DNA from: Xenia sp. Carnegie-2017
Taxonomy: Eukaryota; Cnidaria; Anthozoa; Malacalcyonacea; Xeniidae
Assembly (NCBI RefSeq): GCF_021976095.1
Contig: NW_025813481.1
Location: forward strand, 5,456,222 to 5,520,221
Length of the DNA: 64,000 bases
Direction of reading: 5' to 3'
Shown in pieces: positions 21,985-33,324 of the stretch (the first letter of the stretch is position 1; every line of letters begins with the position of its first letter). Below the pieces are notes generated by a model. The model was given only the letters and a program-made list of their open reading frames with translations. It searched no databases and was not told the origin of the DNA. The translations under genes were made by a program, and so were the position numbers.

Positions 21985-22426
21985 CTGAAAATAGAATGTG
22001 TTTCCAATAGATTTTAAACACAAAACATATATTAAACATATTTCATTTTGATGAAGTAAAAAAATTAAGATTTTAGTGTTTAAATTGGGTTGTAACATAT
22101 ACAACACGCAAAAAAATACCGTTACCATTATTCAAATTGCTCATCGTCGGTTCTCAAATAATGGCAAAAAAGAATGTTACTAAAAGAATGTATAATCTTT
22201 GAAGATGAATCATCTCAAAAGCAATATCTGCAAATTACAACCATTTACAACACAACGCTTCAATAATTGACACAACAAAGTCAACTCATGGTTTGAAGAG
22301 TTTCGCAGAAGCCGCATTGTCATCAAAACAAGCATCGTAAGGCAAAAGTGCGACGAAATTTTAGATGGAAAATATAACGAAGTAGCAAAATCGCATATTG
22401 ATACATATGTCAATAACAAAACATAC

Positions 22427-22508
22427 CATGTTTGTTGTCCATTATCTGCTGACACAACGTGCAATTTTTTCCCAATTACTCCATTTGCAGCCAGAGTCCA
22501 TTGATTTT
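22427..22508 (-). CDS. Candidate exon WTLAANGVIGKKLHVVSADN
   Basis: The minus-strand frame reads QWTLAANGVIGKKLHVVSAD then NGQQTW and ends at a donor CATG|GTATGTTTTG. The peptide is well formed and is kept in segments B and C with a few changes (LHVMSADNGQQTW in C). A related shorter piece, LWTIDENRIG, precedes an identical donor context near 22832-22860. The 5' border is unclear because a TAA lies just before it in all copies. No family recognised. Confidence 0.4.
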
Positions 22509-23324
22509 ACTTCTTTCTAACACACTTCTTTTGCATTTGTAGCGCACCAATGTTCATTACATTGAACTCCACTGCTTACAATCTTTGACGATGAGTCATC
22601 TCAAAAGCAATATCTGCATTCGCAACAACGCTTCAATAACCTGTGCGAGGGAAACTGAAACAGAAGTTCAATTCTTGGTTTAAAATCGCATAAAACACTT
22701 CGGAAGAAATTCTTCTTTTCTCAAAAAACAGGCATCAAAAACATAACCAAGAAGCAAAAACGTCAATCATGGCAGCGACTGTCGTACTTAAAAAACATCT
22801 GAAGAGACAATAACAAAACATACCAATTCTGTTTTCATCTATAGTCCATAATCTCTAAAATTAGCCCAGTTTCTTCCCCAATAACATCAACATTTCATTG
22901 AAATAGTAATTTAGTCCAACTGCTGAGATGTTCACAGATATTTTTCTTTAACTCCATTGACTAAAATACAGATGAAACGAATTCACTGTATTTTAGTCCA
23001 TTTGCTTCTTGTCATCAACGCGGGGTAAATTACTCCAGATTATCGTACTTTTGGTGAAAATCACCAAAAATTCAACAAACATTACAGTCATAAAACACAT
23101 ATTTTCGGACTAATTTATAAAAATTCCTGGGAATTTTCAAAAGTTAGAAATGTCTTTAAAAACATGTTGAAATGAAATAATTCTTTCTTCAAACAGTACA
23201 TAAGCTGCTAATAATTTCTACACGAAAAAAATATCACTGAAATAAATTCTCTGGAAATTTTCCATAATATTACAACAAACTAAGAAATCTTTGTACGCTT
23301 TTGTCAGAGTAATTTACCCCTCAT

Positions 23325-23377
23325 TGTCATTTAGCTCCACTATTGATTTGCATCACAGCTTTAGTTGCTTTCATATC
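23325..23377 (-). CDS. Candidate terminal exon MKATKAVMQINSGAK-stop
   Basis: After an acceptor TAATCATTTCAG on the minus strand, only one frame is open, reading MKATKAVMQINSGAK and then TGA. The same stretch is unchanged in segment C near 61305-61360 and missing from B. Too short to name. Confidence 0.3.
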
Positions 23378-23694
23378 TGAAATGATTAAGCACAGAAAAA
23401 GAAATATCATCTCAAGTATATTATTCATGAATGTAAATAAACTCATATAAACAATTACAACAACAATTTCAACAACCAACCAGTTTTTGACGTTACAACT
23501 CCTTTTATTTATTGCAGCATGTTCTTCTTTCTTTTATGGGAGTCCACACACAAACGAAATCCATCACCTTCTTCATTTTGCATGAGCTTAAACAAAAAGT
23601 GCTCAAAGAGACAAAATACAATTAGGAACAAATCAAAACAGTCATATAATTGAAATACAGAAATAACAACTTCCCTTTTATTCTTCTTTATCTT

Positions 23695-23822
23695 CTCGGC
23701 CTGCACGATAAGGAGCCTATTCCGTAACCTAACTAAGATCGGGATCGAGAGAGAGGTATATCCATAGTCCGGCGTGTGACAGTACCACCTCCCCCGCTCG
23801 TCGTGGCCCCGCATGCGCCTTA
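23695..23822. other. GC-rich island in segment A
   Basis: The stretch from CGGCCTGCACGATAAGGAGC to CCCGCATGCGCC is far GC-richer than its flanks and is kept nearly unchanged in segment C (61665-61790), differing there by small indels in the G/A and C runs. On the minus strand it forms an open frame (GHDERGRWYCHTPDYGYTSL) which the two-base difference in C would break, so coding is doubtful. It may be a structured RNA, a promoter island or an old repeat. Confidence 0.4.
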
Positions 23823-24324
23823 TGTTTTTTATGATATACTTTCGAAACATGTGTTAAAAAATGAAACATTTTGGAATTATATGGTCAGAAGTGAAACATT
23901 GTCGAAATATGTAATCAAAAAAATTTTAACATTAAATTTTTTTAACATTGTTGAGAATTTTTTCTTTGTCAATGAAGAATTTCCTACCTAACCTTGAGTA
24001 TTACAATTTGTTACTTACTCACAAGCAAAACAAAATAATACATACAATGGCAAAATCAGAAATTGAAATTGTTAACTAAGCACTCCCACAAATGCTTAGT
24101 TGCAATTTGACAACTCCCTTCTGTTAAAGAAGTTGACATGCACTTTCATCATTGTTCAGAAAAATCACAATTGTTAATAAATCTTTTTGTCATTTTGGTA
24201 CAAGTAGTAACAAGTTGTAATGCTCCTTACTTGGTTGGTACCAATACTCCTTCATGCATGCACAATCATTCTTTTTTTTAGTTTTCACATAATGAAAATT
24301 CAGGGAAGTCATTGGGTAGCTGGG

Positions 24325-24357
24325 TCAATGTGCGGTGACGCCACCCAGCCAGCAGAG
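24325..24357 (-). CDS. Candidate last exon ELCWLGGVTAH-stop
   Basis: An acceptor with a long pyrimidine run (GTTTTTTTTTCAG) precedes CTCTGCTGGCTGGGTGGCGT, which in phase with the preceding exon reads LCWLGGVTAH and TGA. Segment C keeps it at 62117-62149. It follows the exon ending at 24421. Confidence 0.45.
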   Translation of the reverse strand, partial: LCWLGGVTAH

Positions 24358-24420
24358 CTGAAAAAAAAACAACATACAATTAACGATAATTAATACAGAA
24401 CTGCAAACAAGCAAACTTAC

Positions 24421-24530
24421 CTCAGCAACGCAAGTTTCTTCCATTGTTGCTGAGATGGAAGTGGGCTTAATGGATTTGTTGACGCCTTTGCAAAGATACA
24501 TGTCCCCGTATTGACCTTCAAGGCTAAGGT
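24421..24530 (-). CDS. Candidate exon LEGQYGDMYLCKGVNKSIKP
   Basis: The minus-strand frame reads LSLEGQYGDMYLCKGVNKSI, then KPTSISATMEETCVAE, ending at a consensus donor GAG|GTAAGT. It joins in frame to the terminal exon at 24357-24325. Segment C has the same exon (62214 upward), with two amino-acid changes and a different sequence before LSLEG. Its left partner exons are not identified, and no family is recognised. Confidence 0.45.
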
Positions 24531-24714
24531 GGTTCCTCGTCCAAACCTTATCCAAACATTTGTAAACTCACCAGCTTAAACCTTACAATGACACCAACTA
24601 CACACAATAACATAGACCCTTTTATTTTGCTCCCTCAGACAAACAAAGGAACTTTTCTTAACTTAACTGCTTGACTTAATTATCTAAGAATGTATCTTTA
24701 TCAGAAAATTTCAT

Positions 24715-24866
24715 TGCGGGAGCCTAATGGGGCGCTCTAGTCCGACATGACCACGTTACGTTAAAGCGAGCTCCGAAGAACACGCAACCCGTCCTTTGTC
24801 AGGGACCTTCTCTCAACGCACCTAGCTAAAGGGAGGGAAAAGGAGCAGGCCTTGTACCACACGATG
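24715..24866. other. Second GC-rich island, nearly identical in segments A and C
   Basis: Starts GCGGGAGCCTAATGGGGCGC and ends near GGCCTTGTACCACACGATGA. Segment C (62472-62622) differs by only about two bases, fewer than the flanks. In B only remnants remain (about 49618-49670). On the minus strand a very strong acceptor-like tract CCTTTTCCCTCCCTTTAG occurs inside it. Could be an exon, a structured RNA or a promoter island. No match to a known RNA by eye. Confidence 0.4.
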
Positions 24867-25979
24867 ATCATCTAAAGCAAAAAAAAGGAATGAGAAAAAA
24901 AACATTTTAATAATTACTCCCACGGTCGATAATCCTTGAACAAATACTTAAGCTTTTTCATCAGCTTGTCACCTAAAACAATCATCAAAATAACAGGAAT
25001 TAAAAAGCGAAATAGTTAGTATTAAATGATACGCTTTATTATTAACAATCAATTAATGACCACCAACAACAGTAACTGTTTCAAAGTGTGTGTATTTTTA
25101 TTACAAGACAACATATTCTTAAAAGCCTTCGTTTTGCTCTTTATAGTTCAAAAACAGAAAAAATTAACATTTCATACATACAATGCGACATGTACACACG
25201 ACGAACGACACTTTTCGCTTTATTACAAAACACATGGCAAAACGGCAAATCATTCATATTCATTAAATTCATCATATAAAATTCAAAATTTTCAATCCTT
25301 GCCACGCCCCAACAACGGCTTTCCTCAATTGTCAAGTTGACTTTTTTGTAAAGGAATGATGTGTGGTTAAAAAGAATGTGTGCCGAAAACACTAGTTTTA
25401 ATTAAAGTCATGAAAGCAGCGTTTGATGATGAAATCTTTGTGACTATCTATAAACATCTTTACACTTTTCACAAGATCACATTCAGTTTCAGTTTCAAAA
25501 TACAAATTTCTTTCGTAAATATAAAGCATTGTGTAAGTTGCGCTATTTATAACGGTTTGGCTTTCTGCTAATAAATAAGTAATAATGAGCAAACTACTTA
25601 CAACATGTGGCTTTGCACTTCGTAAACATTATTCTTCGTGTATGGCGGTGTCAAAACTAAAACGAGAATTTCTTCTTTTAATGTATATTGCTCTATAAAT
25701 GTATTTTTTGAGGATGGAGCAAAAGGCCGCTGAGTATCTGTGCATTGTTGCATATTTCAAATGGTTTTGAATAAATGTCGGAAATATCGAAGAAAATCTT
25801 CCACCAATAATTAAATATAATAGATTTTTACGAGATTATTTTCATCACAATACCTTTTTAAAAGTATTCCTGACGCTGGCAAACGTGAAAATCAAGTTGT
25901 TGTTGATTATATCCGCTAAATACGATTGAAGAAAAACATAAGCCAAGAATTATCTAAAGATTATATAACATAAACTTAC

Positions 25980-26047
25980 CACATCGCTTTCAACTTTAAA
26001 GATAATGGCTTCTTCACCAAACTTCAACGAACGAAGTGTAACAGTTC
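25980..26047 (-). CDS. Candidate 68-base exon, copy 1 (VTLRSLKFGEEAIIFKVESD)
   Basis: Acceptor TTTAG and donor GTG|GTAAGT bracket exactly 68 bases, which code GTVTLRSLKFGEEAIIFKVE then SDV. Two other copies with the same length and borders are at 27433-27366 and 53126-53059. Repeated keeping of length, frame and both splice sites argues for a real exon in a small gene family. Function unknown. Confidence 0.5.
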
Positions 26048-27365
26048 CTAAATACATAAAGAGTTATTTTGCAAAGGAAGCAAAACGAGAAATGAGACAA
26101 ACAATCAAACAATCATAATTGTCTCAAGAAAACCACCAATACTTTGCATAAATTATCAAATTCACAGTATACTTTGAAATCACAGTCCAAACTTACTTTA
26201 TTTTACAAACATACAATGCGAATTGTACAGACGACGACGACACTTATCACTTTATTATAAAACACGTCATATAGAGAAAAGAAATAGCCACCGTAAGGTT
26301 GCTGCAAAAGTGCAACGTCCAATTTAAATTCATCATATAAAATTGAAAATTTTCAATCCGTACCACGCCCCAACAACGGCTTTCCTTTAATCTTGCAAGT
26401 TGACTTTTTGTAAAGCATTGATATGTGTTTAGTCTCTTTTACCGAGAATTTTCTTGTAGATGGACAACATTTCGAATTAGACAGAATATTTCACAATAAA
26501 AAAACCGTGTGTGAAAGACGAAACTTGTAAAATTGTAGTTGTTCATTTCTTTTTATGCAAGAGAAACCGCATGTTATTGGCAGCCTTACAGATCTTCTTT
26601 CTCAATCAGTGTAAACCATATATTTTCTTTTACTGCTCAACAATCTTTTAAAGAAAAGAATGTGTTTGAAACCAGTTTCAGATTATATTTTAAGCCATGA
26701 AAGCCGCATTCAATGATGAAATCTATAAACATCTTTACACTTTTCTAAAGATCACATTCAGTTTCAGTTAAAAATTTATATTTTTCTCGTTATTATAAAG
26801 CATCATTTAAGTTGCGTTATTCATAACAGCTTAGCTTTCCGCTAATAAATGGGTAGTAATGAACAAAGTACTTACAACATGTGGCTTTGAGCTTCGTAAA
26901 CATTCTTCGTTTGTGGCTGTGACAAAACTACAACGAGAATTTCTTCTTTTAATGCACATATTATTACTCTATAAATCTATTTATCGACGCTTAAATAATC
27001 GCGATTATTCTTACTACCTTGAAGCAATTGAATGAACATTGATGCGAAACGCGCAAGGCGCCTCAGAGTATTTCTCCTTGTCACATATTTCAAATGGTTT
27101 CTTTCAAATATTTCAAATAAACGGAACTTTCAATGAACTGAAACAGCACCTGGTAGAAATGTCGAAGAAAATCTCCCACCAATAATTAAATACAATACAT
27201 TTTTACGAGATGATTTTCATCACAATACCTTTTTTAAAAGTATTCCTGACTCTGGCAAACGTGAAAATCGAGTTGTTGTTGATTATATCTGTCTGCTAAA
27301 TACGATTGATTAAAAACATCGAGCCAAGAATTATCTAAAGATATAGAAACATGACATAAACTTAC

Positions 27366-27433
27366 CATATCGCTTTTAACTTCATCGATAATGGCTTCTT
27401 CACTAAACTTCAACGAACGAATTGTAACATTGC
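27366..27433 (-). CDS. Candidate 68-base exon, copy 2 (NVTIRSLKFSEEAIIDEVKS)
   Basis: Same borders and length as the exon at 26047-25980, coding GNVTIRSLKFSEEAIIDEVK then SDM. It lies in the internal tandem duplicate of segment A. Confidence 0.5.
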
Positions 27434-28476
27434 CTATAAATATAGAGTTATGTTTGCAAAACAAGCAAAACGAGAAATGTCCGACGTCAATATATATCAC
27501 ATTCCAAATTTACTTTCACGTTTTTCAGCGAAAGCTCTTTCTTGTCTTCATCTCATCAGGCAAACAATAATAATAATTTTGACAGCAAGGCGCATAAGAA
27601 AACCACCAATACTTTCCATAAATTAACAAATTCACCGTTTGAAAACGGTCCCTTTCTTCTCTGCCAATTGCTTGTTAGAAGTTCATCAAACTAAATATAA
27701 AAAATGTTATGTTCAAAGTAAGCAAAATGAGACATGTGGAAAGCCATTATCTCACAGTCCAAGTAACTGTACACGTTTGGCTGCAAAAGCTGCTAGTCAT
27801 TCTTTCCTGTCGTACATACATAAACAAACAAACATAAAAAAGTTTTCTCAACGCTTTCCATAAAATTAAAGATTCGTGGTTTTTACATGGACGACAACAT
27901 GCTGCCAATCCGAGACTATTTTTCTTCAATGAAAATGTAAATTAAACAATCGATTTCTGTCATGTTTTGCGTCTCACATGATCATATGAAAAAGCATCAA
28001 ACCTTCTTCTCGCCTGAATAAAATTGCGGTGAGTTTGCTTTCTTCTTTAGTTTAATTATCACACAACGCTTACGACGACCGCCCACTTGCACAGGCACCG
28101 TTAACCAAGCCAAGCATTGCATATCCAATATAAATGATTGTCATCAGCTGTCAAACTTGTCATTTTCGTGGGTGTAACTTAGGCCTGTTTCAAACGTCGA
28201 ATTTTGCATGTGTTGAACGAATACAATAAGCAATTTTATTAGACCAAAATGTAAAATTTGATCGTGGATTTCAAACGTCAAATTTTGCTGGCGTTCAATG
28301 CAATTATTACCCTTCGCTTCATCTCGTTCCAGACTTTAGAGAGTTTACGAAACTTCACATTTTGACGACGACGCCGGGAGTTAATGCTAGTGCGCATGCT
28401 TCTTAACATTTTGGCTGCTTCCTTTGGCGACGACGCCGTGAAATCGTCTTCTTTGGACGCGTCCTGCATGTTCAAG

Positions 28477-29493
28477 ATGGCGGATGAACATCAAAACACA
28501 AAAAGGTAGGAATCGAAGAGTTTTAAGTGTTTAAAGCCTTTTTTAGCAATAAGTTATTGTTATGTTCAGTTTGTACTGAGATAAGGGTAAATTATTTAAC
28601 ACACAGAGTACTAAATCGATTGTTTTTTTCAAATATTACAACTCAACTAATATTTTATTATATTTTTATATACGCGAAATATTATATATTTATAATTAGT
28701 TTATTTGTTTGGTTTTCTTTGCATTCTTAATTATTTTTGTAATTTTAGCAAAAAAGCAATGACTTGGACAAATGAACATAATGAAATTCTAGTTCGTGAA
28801 ATGTATTTATTCCAACCATGGAACTTCAAAAAAGGATCACAGCAACGAGGTAATGCATGGGAAATGATCAGTGATTCCTTAAATGATATGGATAGCCCAA
28901 AGTTTAACGTGACGCAAAAGTCTGTTCGAGACCACTACACTTTACTTCAAAAACAACAAAAGAAAAGATTAAGAGAGGAGGAAAAAGCTTCTGGGATCTC
29001 TCCAGAGCCATCTGCAGTAGAAACTTCCATTGAGGAAATTATTCAAATGTTCAGAAATAGAGATGAAGAAGAGAAAATTTTGGAAGAGAAACAAAAACAA
29101 AACTCTGTTGCAGAAGTAGAAAAGGCTGTGGAAATGAGACAACAGTCAATGGAAACATTAGCTGAAACTTACAAAAGAAAATCTCAAAGTAAAGATGGTG
29201 AAAAACCTAAAAGAAGAATGTCATCCAATGGAAGTGAAATCATTGCCTATTTACAACAAAAGTCAAAAGTTGATGCAGAACTTAAAAGAGAAGAATTGAT
29301 GTTGAAAAAAGCTGAAGCTGATGAAAGAAAACAACAACAAAACAACATCATTTCTCAACAGGAAGCTCTCACTAAAGCTTTAACTGACAGCATTGCTGCT
29401 CAGCAAAAGCAGCAAGAGCAACTAATGCATCAACTGCAACTTCAAAACACTGCTTTACTAACATTGATGCAGAATATTGTTAAAAAAGACTGA
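28477..29493 (+). CDS. Harbinger Myb/SANT-like DNA-binding protein
   Basis: In Harbinger elements this partner binds the transposon ends and helps bring the transposase into the nucleus. A short first exon 28477-28505 (MADEHQNTK) joins at GT-AG borders to 28749-29493. The N-terminal domain TWTNEHNEILVREMYLFQPW is a trihelix/Myb-like fold with regularly spaced tryptophans (W in TWT, QPW, NAW). Then RDHYTLLQKQQKKRLREEEK and a long charged, glutamine-rich coiled-coil tail follow. The frame is open throughout, about 257 residues. Confidence 0.88.
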
Positions 29494-29709
29494 AATGTTT
29501 TATTAAAACAGTGCATATATTTTTGCTTGAGAGTAGACCAAACTTTTTTCACAAATACAATTTACTGTTATTGATATTATAGATGAAACATTCATAAAGT
29601 TATCCATAACAAGAGTATATTAGAGTGATGTTAAAAAATGTTCCTGATGACTTAACTCTGTACATTAAACAATTAGTCAACTTGATAAAATTGAATATTT
29701 TTGAACTTT

Positions 29710-30991
29710 TTACACAAAATATTTATGTATAGATGGAGGTTGAAGTTCAAAAAACTGTGAGGTTGTAGACCCATAAAAACAGCATCTTGCATTATGAAGT
29801 AAAGTACAACAAGTGTACATTTTCCCTACTGCACTAAGTTGTATTTTTAGGTTCTTTTTGAAGTCAAGAAATTTAAAATAATTAACTATGTCCCCAAAAA
29901 TCCATTCGACAGACACTCTTACACTGCTCATTGCTTTGTTCCATTGTTGCTGTTGAGGAGTTATTCTTGCTCCTTTAAATGGGCATTGTAGTTGAGGTCG
30001 ATGAGGATAAGCAGGGTCACCATAAATGCAAACAGGAGTTTCGTTGTTCAAATGATCCAGCTGCTGAAGCTTGTTATATAAACTGGATTGGGCAAGCATT
30101 GCGCTGTCATCTACCCTCCACAGGACCAAAGAGATTAGCCACAAGACCATTTGGAACAGCAACTGACTGAAATTTTATGGCATGAACTCTTTTATGGCCA
30201 TTATAAAGAACTCTTTGATTTTGACCAGGTTTAGAAATTGGACGTACTGTCCCATCGACAAAACCAAAACAATTTTCTAAGGCACCACTCTTCTGAAACA
30301 CTGCATTACAAAATTCTTGAATGTTGCCTGAAGATAACCATGGTTGATCAAATGTTAACAGCAAACGGTTCCACTCCATGTATAAAAAGTTTATGACAGC
30401 ATTACTGATCATACAGAGTTGAGGGACTGGTCTACCAAATCTTGGCAACATATCCAGGTATCGACAAGGGTAGGCAAAACGTTTCAAAAATATGCAAAAT
30501 GCCTCAACTCTATCAACCTTAAGGCCGTTATAACACGTAATAAATTGTGGTAGCCTCAAAGCATCCACAAGAGTATAAATGTGTGATTTCATAAACCGAA
30601 ATTCTGCTTTACACTCGTCGTCGCTTAATTTATCTAAATCAAATTCTTCGTATTTCCAATAAGGCAAATCCGGACTTTTAGCAGTATATAAGTTGAAAAG
30701 CAAAATAAATTCTTCGTCGTCGATTGATTGATCCGAATAAGACATAAAAAGACGCTCTCGAATTGCTCTCCACTTCGGCATTCTTTGTTTTTGAATGTTT
30801 TTGAAAGCAATGTTTTCTGATTTATATTCCCGCCAATTATTCTTCCGCGGAGGCGACGTTGTAAATTTGCGTAAACTAAAAATACGCTTGCGCCGGCGTT
30901 GTGAAACACAAGACGTCGCCGTCGCGAAAAACAGTGGAACGTAAACTCCCTTTTGTTGTGAGTGAAACGCGAGCCAAATTGTATTCGACAC
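29710..30991 (-). CDS. Harbinger DDE transposase (DDE_Tnp_4 type), one frameshift
   Basis: The first part (30991-30107) contains FGFVDGTVRPISKPGQNQRV with the first catalytic D, and NGHKRVHAIKFQSV. The second part (about 30120-29710) contains DSAMLAQSSLYNKL, IYGDPAYPHRPQLQ with the second D, and VRVSVEWIFGDIV with the catalytic E. The two parts are in different frames; family sequence passes from GPVEGR straight to DSAML, and the frame change at about 30110 fits a loss of two bases. The rest looks complete, about 430 residues. The start codon is the first ATG of the frame; a later one is possible. Confidence 0.88.
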
Positions 30992-31655
30992 ATGCAGAAA
31001 TTGTATTCCTTCGTTTAATATGTAATTGTGTGGGTATAATTCTCGGTGAATAAAAATTACATTACTGCATGTAGGTCAAGAAATTAAGACTCGAAATAAT
31101 AAAACAAAAGTAAACCAATCTCAAAAAATTCCATAGTAAATTTTCAGTTATTTGTGATAATTTTCTATTGTTCAACCGAAAACAGAAAACGTATATTATT
31201 ACTCACTTTAAAAGATTTTTTTGAAGACATTTACCATTATGTGTAATGCCCAATAACAAAATAGTACATGGTTCTCCACATTTTTGTAGTTAAAGTTCAT
31301 TTTATATTTCTACAGAGATTCGGCTATTATTCATTATCAATCAATTTCAACAATCAATATCACAAGAGAGCACTTTATCTCACATCAACTGATTTCCGTC
31401 ATTCAGTCATTACTTTAATATTTCTGCCTGGTGAAAGGCATAAATTGATGGGGGTACAATGCCATCTATCTAGTATACTTCGCAAGTCAACAACACGAAA
31501 TTTCAAAATTTTCCGATTTGAATCGAAAATCGGGTTAAAAATTAGGTTAAACTTTTAAAACAATTATGAAAAAGTAAAATTCCTGGGAAAACACAACAGA
31601 CAAATCAACTAATTGTCTTCACAAAAAATAATGGCCTTTTGCTATAAATACAACA

Positions 31656-31813
31656 AACAAAACACACTTACTTCTTTCGCAGACTTCCGACCTACTTAAC
31701 TCCAAATATTCCAAATTTCTCTTAAGATCAGCATAATTTAAGCTCAAAACTAGCCCTAAATTGATAAGGATATGCTTTTCAATTTGATCTTCTGTCATGT
31801 AATAAAATGACAT
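31656..31813 (-). CDS. Candidate first exon MTEDQIEKHILINLGLVLSL
   Basis: On the minus strand an ATG at 31813 opens a frame MSFYYMTEDQIEKHILINLG, continuing LVLSLNYADLKRNLEYLEL and SRSEVCER to a donor GAA|GTAAGTGTG. CTATAAAAG lies about 20 bases upstream and could be a TATA box, though close. The corresponding place in segment B is cut down. A helical protein is suggested, but no family is recognised. Confidence 0.45.
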
Positions 31814-32501
31814 AAAGTGTTAAAACTTTTATAGATCACAAACAACATGATGGGCTGCCGCCATGTATTCATCAACACAGCTTCAATCTCGTCGTATAAC
31901 ATACTTTGTTAACCCCCCCTGAATCACCACTCCAGTTGATTTTATAGATCAGTCTGCATCAAATTTAAAATATCATTCAGTACCATAATCTATTCATATT
32001 ACATTAGTTTTTATTTTGATATTTGTCCATTCTTTTGCAGCAAGTATCATTTGTCCAAACTAGATAGAATCTATTCATTTATTGTGATGATTAGATGATA
32101 TTATAATATTATCTTAATTAAAACTATCTATACACATAACACAATTTACAATCTTAATAAATGGTTTATCTATATTTAAATTATGTAGAAAAACACAGAC
32201 ACAGTACATAGCAAACATAAGTACATAATATGAATATCAAAGAAGCAATACAATGTTACTTGTGTCGGAATAACCAAAACTAATTACATTCATTGCAATA
32301 CTTTCAAAGAAATAATATAATTAATGATATGATTGATAATATAATTAATACAAATAATGAATCAATTAGCTGTCAAAATAATTGTTTCAACAGAAATTTA
32401 ATAATTTCACAACAAGCAATTATAGACAATATCTAATATCCATATACTTTTGGCATGATATGAGTGAAGTTGAAGTTGATATGAAGTTGAAAGTGGATAT
32501 A

Positions 32502-32815
32502 TTATATACACAACTTCGAGGAAAGGAAAAGGGACTCCAATACCCCAGTCATATCATCACTTAAAGATTGTTTAGTGCAGAGTTGATCATCTTTGATTAT
32601 CAGTTGACCACCCTTAGGTGGGCTCATATAACAATGGGGCCCATCATCATTATATGAACAAACAACTGACATCAAGAATGAATCAAAACTACACAAAAAT
32701 AATCTTGGCCATGAATCACCATGACACATTCGTAATGAAAAACTAGTAAGAGTAATTGAAGCAAAGGACACAGGTGGCAAAGGGACTTTCACAACTCCAT
32801 CCATGTTGGATCTAC
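32502..32815 (-). CDS. Candidate last exon, copy 1 (VKVPLPPVSFASITLTSFSL)
   Basis: After the acceptor GTTTTCTTGTAG the minus strand codes NMDGVVKVPLPPVSFASITL, then TSFSLRMCHGDSWPRLFLCS, FDSFLMSVVCSYNDDGPHCY and on to a stop at 32502. About 104 residues in one open frame. Two further copies exist at 50496-50812 and 51403-51715, with slight changes. Its upstream exon is not identified with certainty. No family recognised; the composition is that of a folded domain. Confidence 0.5.
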
Positions 32816-32977
32816 AAGAAAACATGAAATAATGATATGCAAAGTAACAATGCATCCACAATATAACAACATATAAAACATATATATCAAGAATAGGTCA
32901 GTTGAGTTTAAAAACTTATCATGCATCATCATATCATGCATCATAACAAGTTGTATAGTTGGATGTAATGAATCTTT

Positions 32978-33236
32978 TTATGCTTTAGTTATAGGTATGT
33001 TTTCACCTTCAAAATACTCGAAAACACTATTCAACGATATGATGTTGTTTCCTTTACAAACTTTATTGAATGTTTGTAGTTGTTTGTAGTAGGCTTTGAT
33101 TTTCTTTTTCTTTCCTTCGTCAACTTTCTTCACATCTTGCGTTATAGATTCAAATAATGGTAGACAAGCGTCAATAATCTCATATCCGTCAACATTGATA
33201 TTATCAAATCGAATATGTAGACTTCTACTCATTCTA
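32978..33236 (-). CDS. Hypothetical small protein MSRSLHIRFDNINVDGYEII
   Basis: On the minus strand an acceptor TTTTTTAG at about 33238 is followed by an ATG and an 83-residue frame, MSRSLHIRFDNINVDGYEII, then DACLPLFESITQDVKKVDEG and a lysine-rich KKKKIKAYYKQLQTF, to a stop at 32978. A donor AG|GTAAGAG near 33297 would end a non-coding first exon, so the intron would be about 60 bases. The coding part might also splice onward to the exon at 32815. Function unknown. Confidence 0.45.
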
Positions 33237-33324
33237 AAAAATAAACAAATAATCACTAAATTTATAGTTAAAGAAAAATAAAAAATAAACTCTTACCTCA
33301 TCTATTGGTTATGATTATGTAAAT

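Larger units (their letters stand above)
19554..28180. repeat. Segment A of the large duplication, left part
   Basis: From AGGTGAGTAGATGTAGATGA (19553) onward this sequence is matched at 46846 (segment B), and from about 21000 also at 59012 (segment C). C follows A closely in the same order to the end of the window; B is shorter with many deletions. Between 25400 and 27900 the segment also contains an internal tandem duplication of about 1.3 kb (25409 onward matches 26697 onward). Exon-like pieces on the minus strand are listed separately. No long open frame is present. Confidence 0.85.
28184..31010. mobile_element. Harbinger (PIF) DNA transposon with two opposed genes
   Basis: A Myb-like gene (+, 28477-29493) and a DDE transposase (-, 29710-30991) point towards each other, the standard layout of Harbinger elements. 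Near the left end, TTTCAAACGTCGAATTTTGC (28191) is repeated in altered form at 28268, a subterminal repeat. Clean terminal inverted repeats and a three-base target duplication were not seen; the right end may carry a partial match (TTGTATTCG...ACACATGCA near 30975). So the stated limits are approximate. It is absent from segments B and, as far as seen, C. Confidence 0.85.

Noticed and set aside
28278-28475. Minus-strand open frame of 65 codons at the left end of the Harbinger element
   Set aside because: It overlaps the leader and the first exon of the Myb-like gene on the other strand and has no known counterpart in Harbinger elements.
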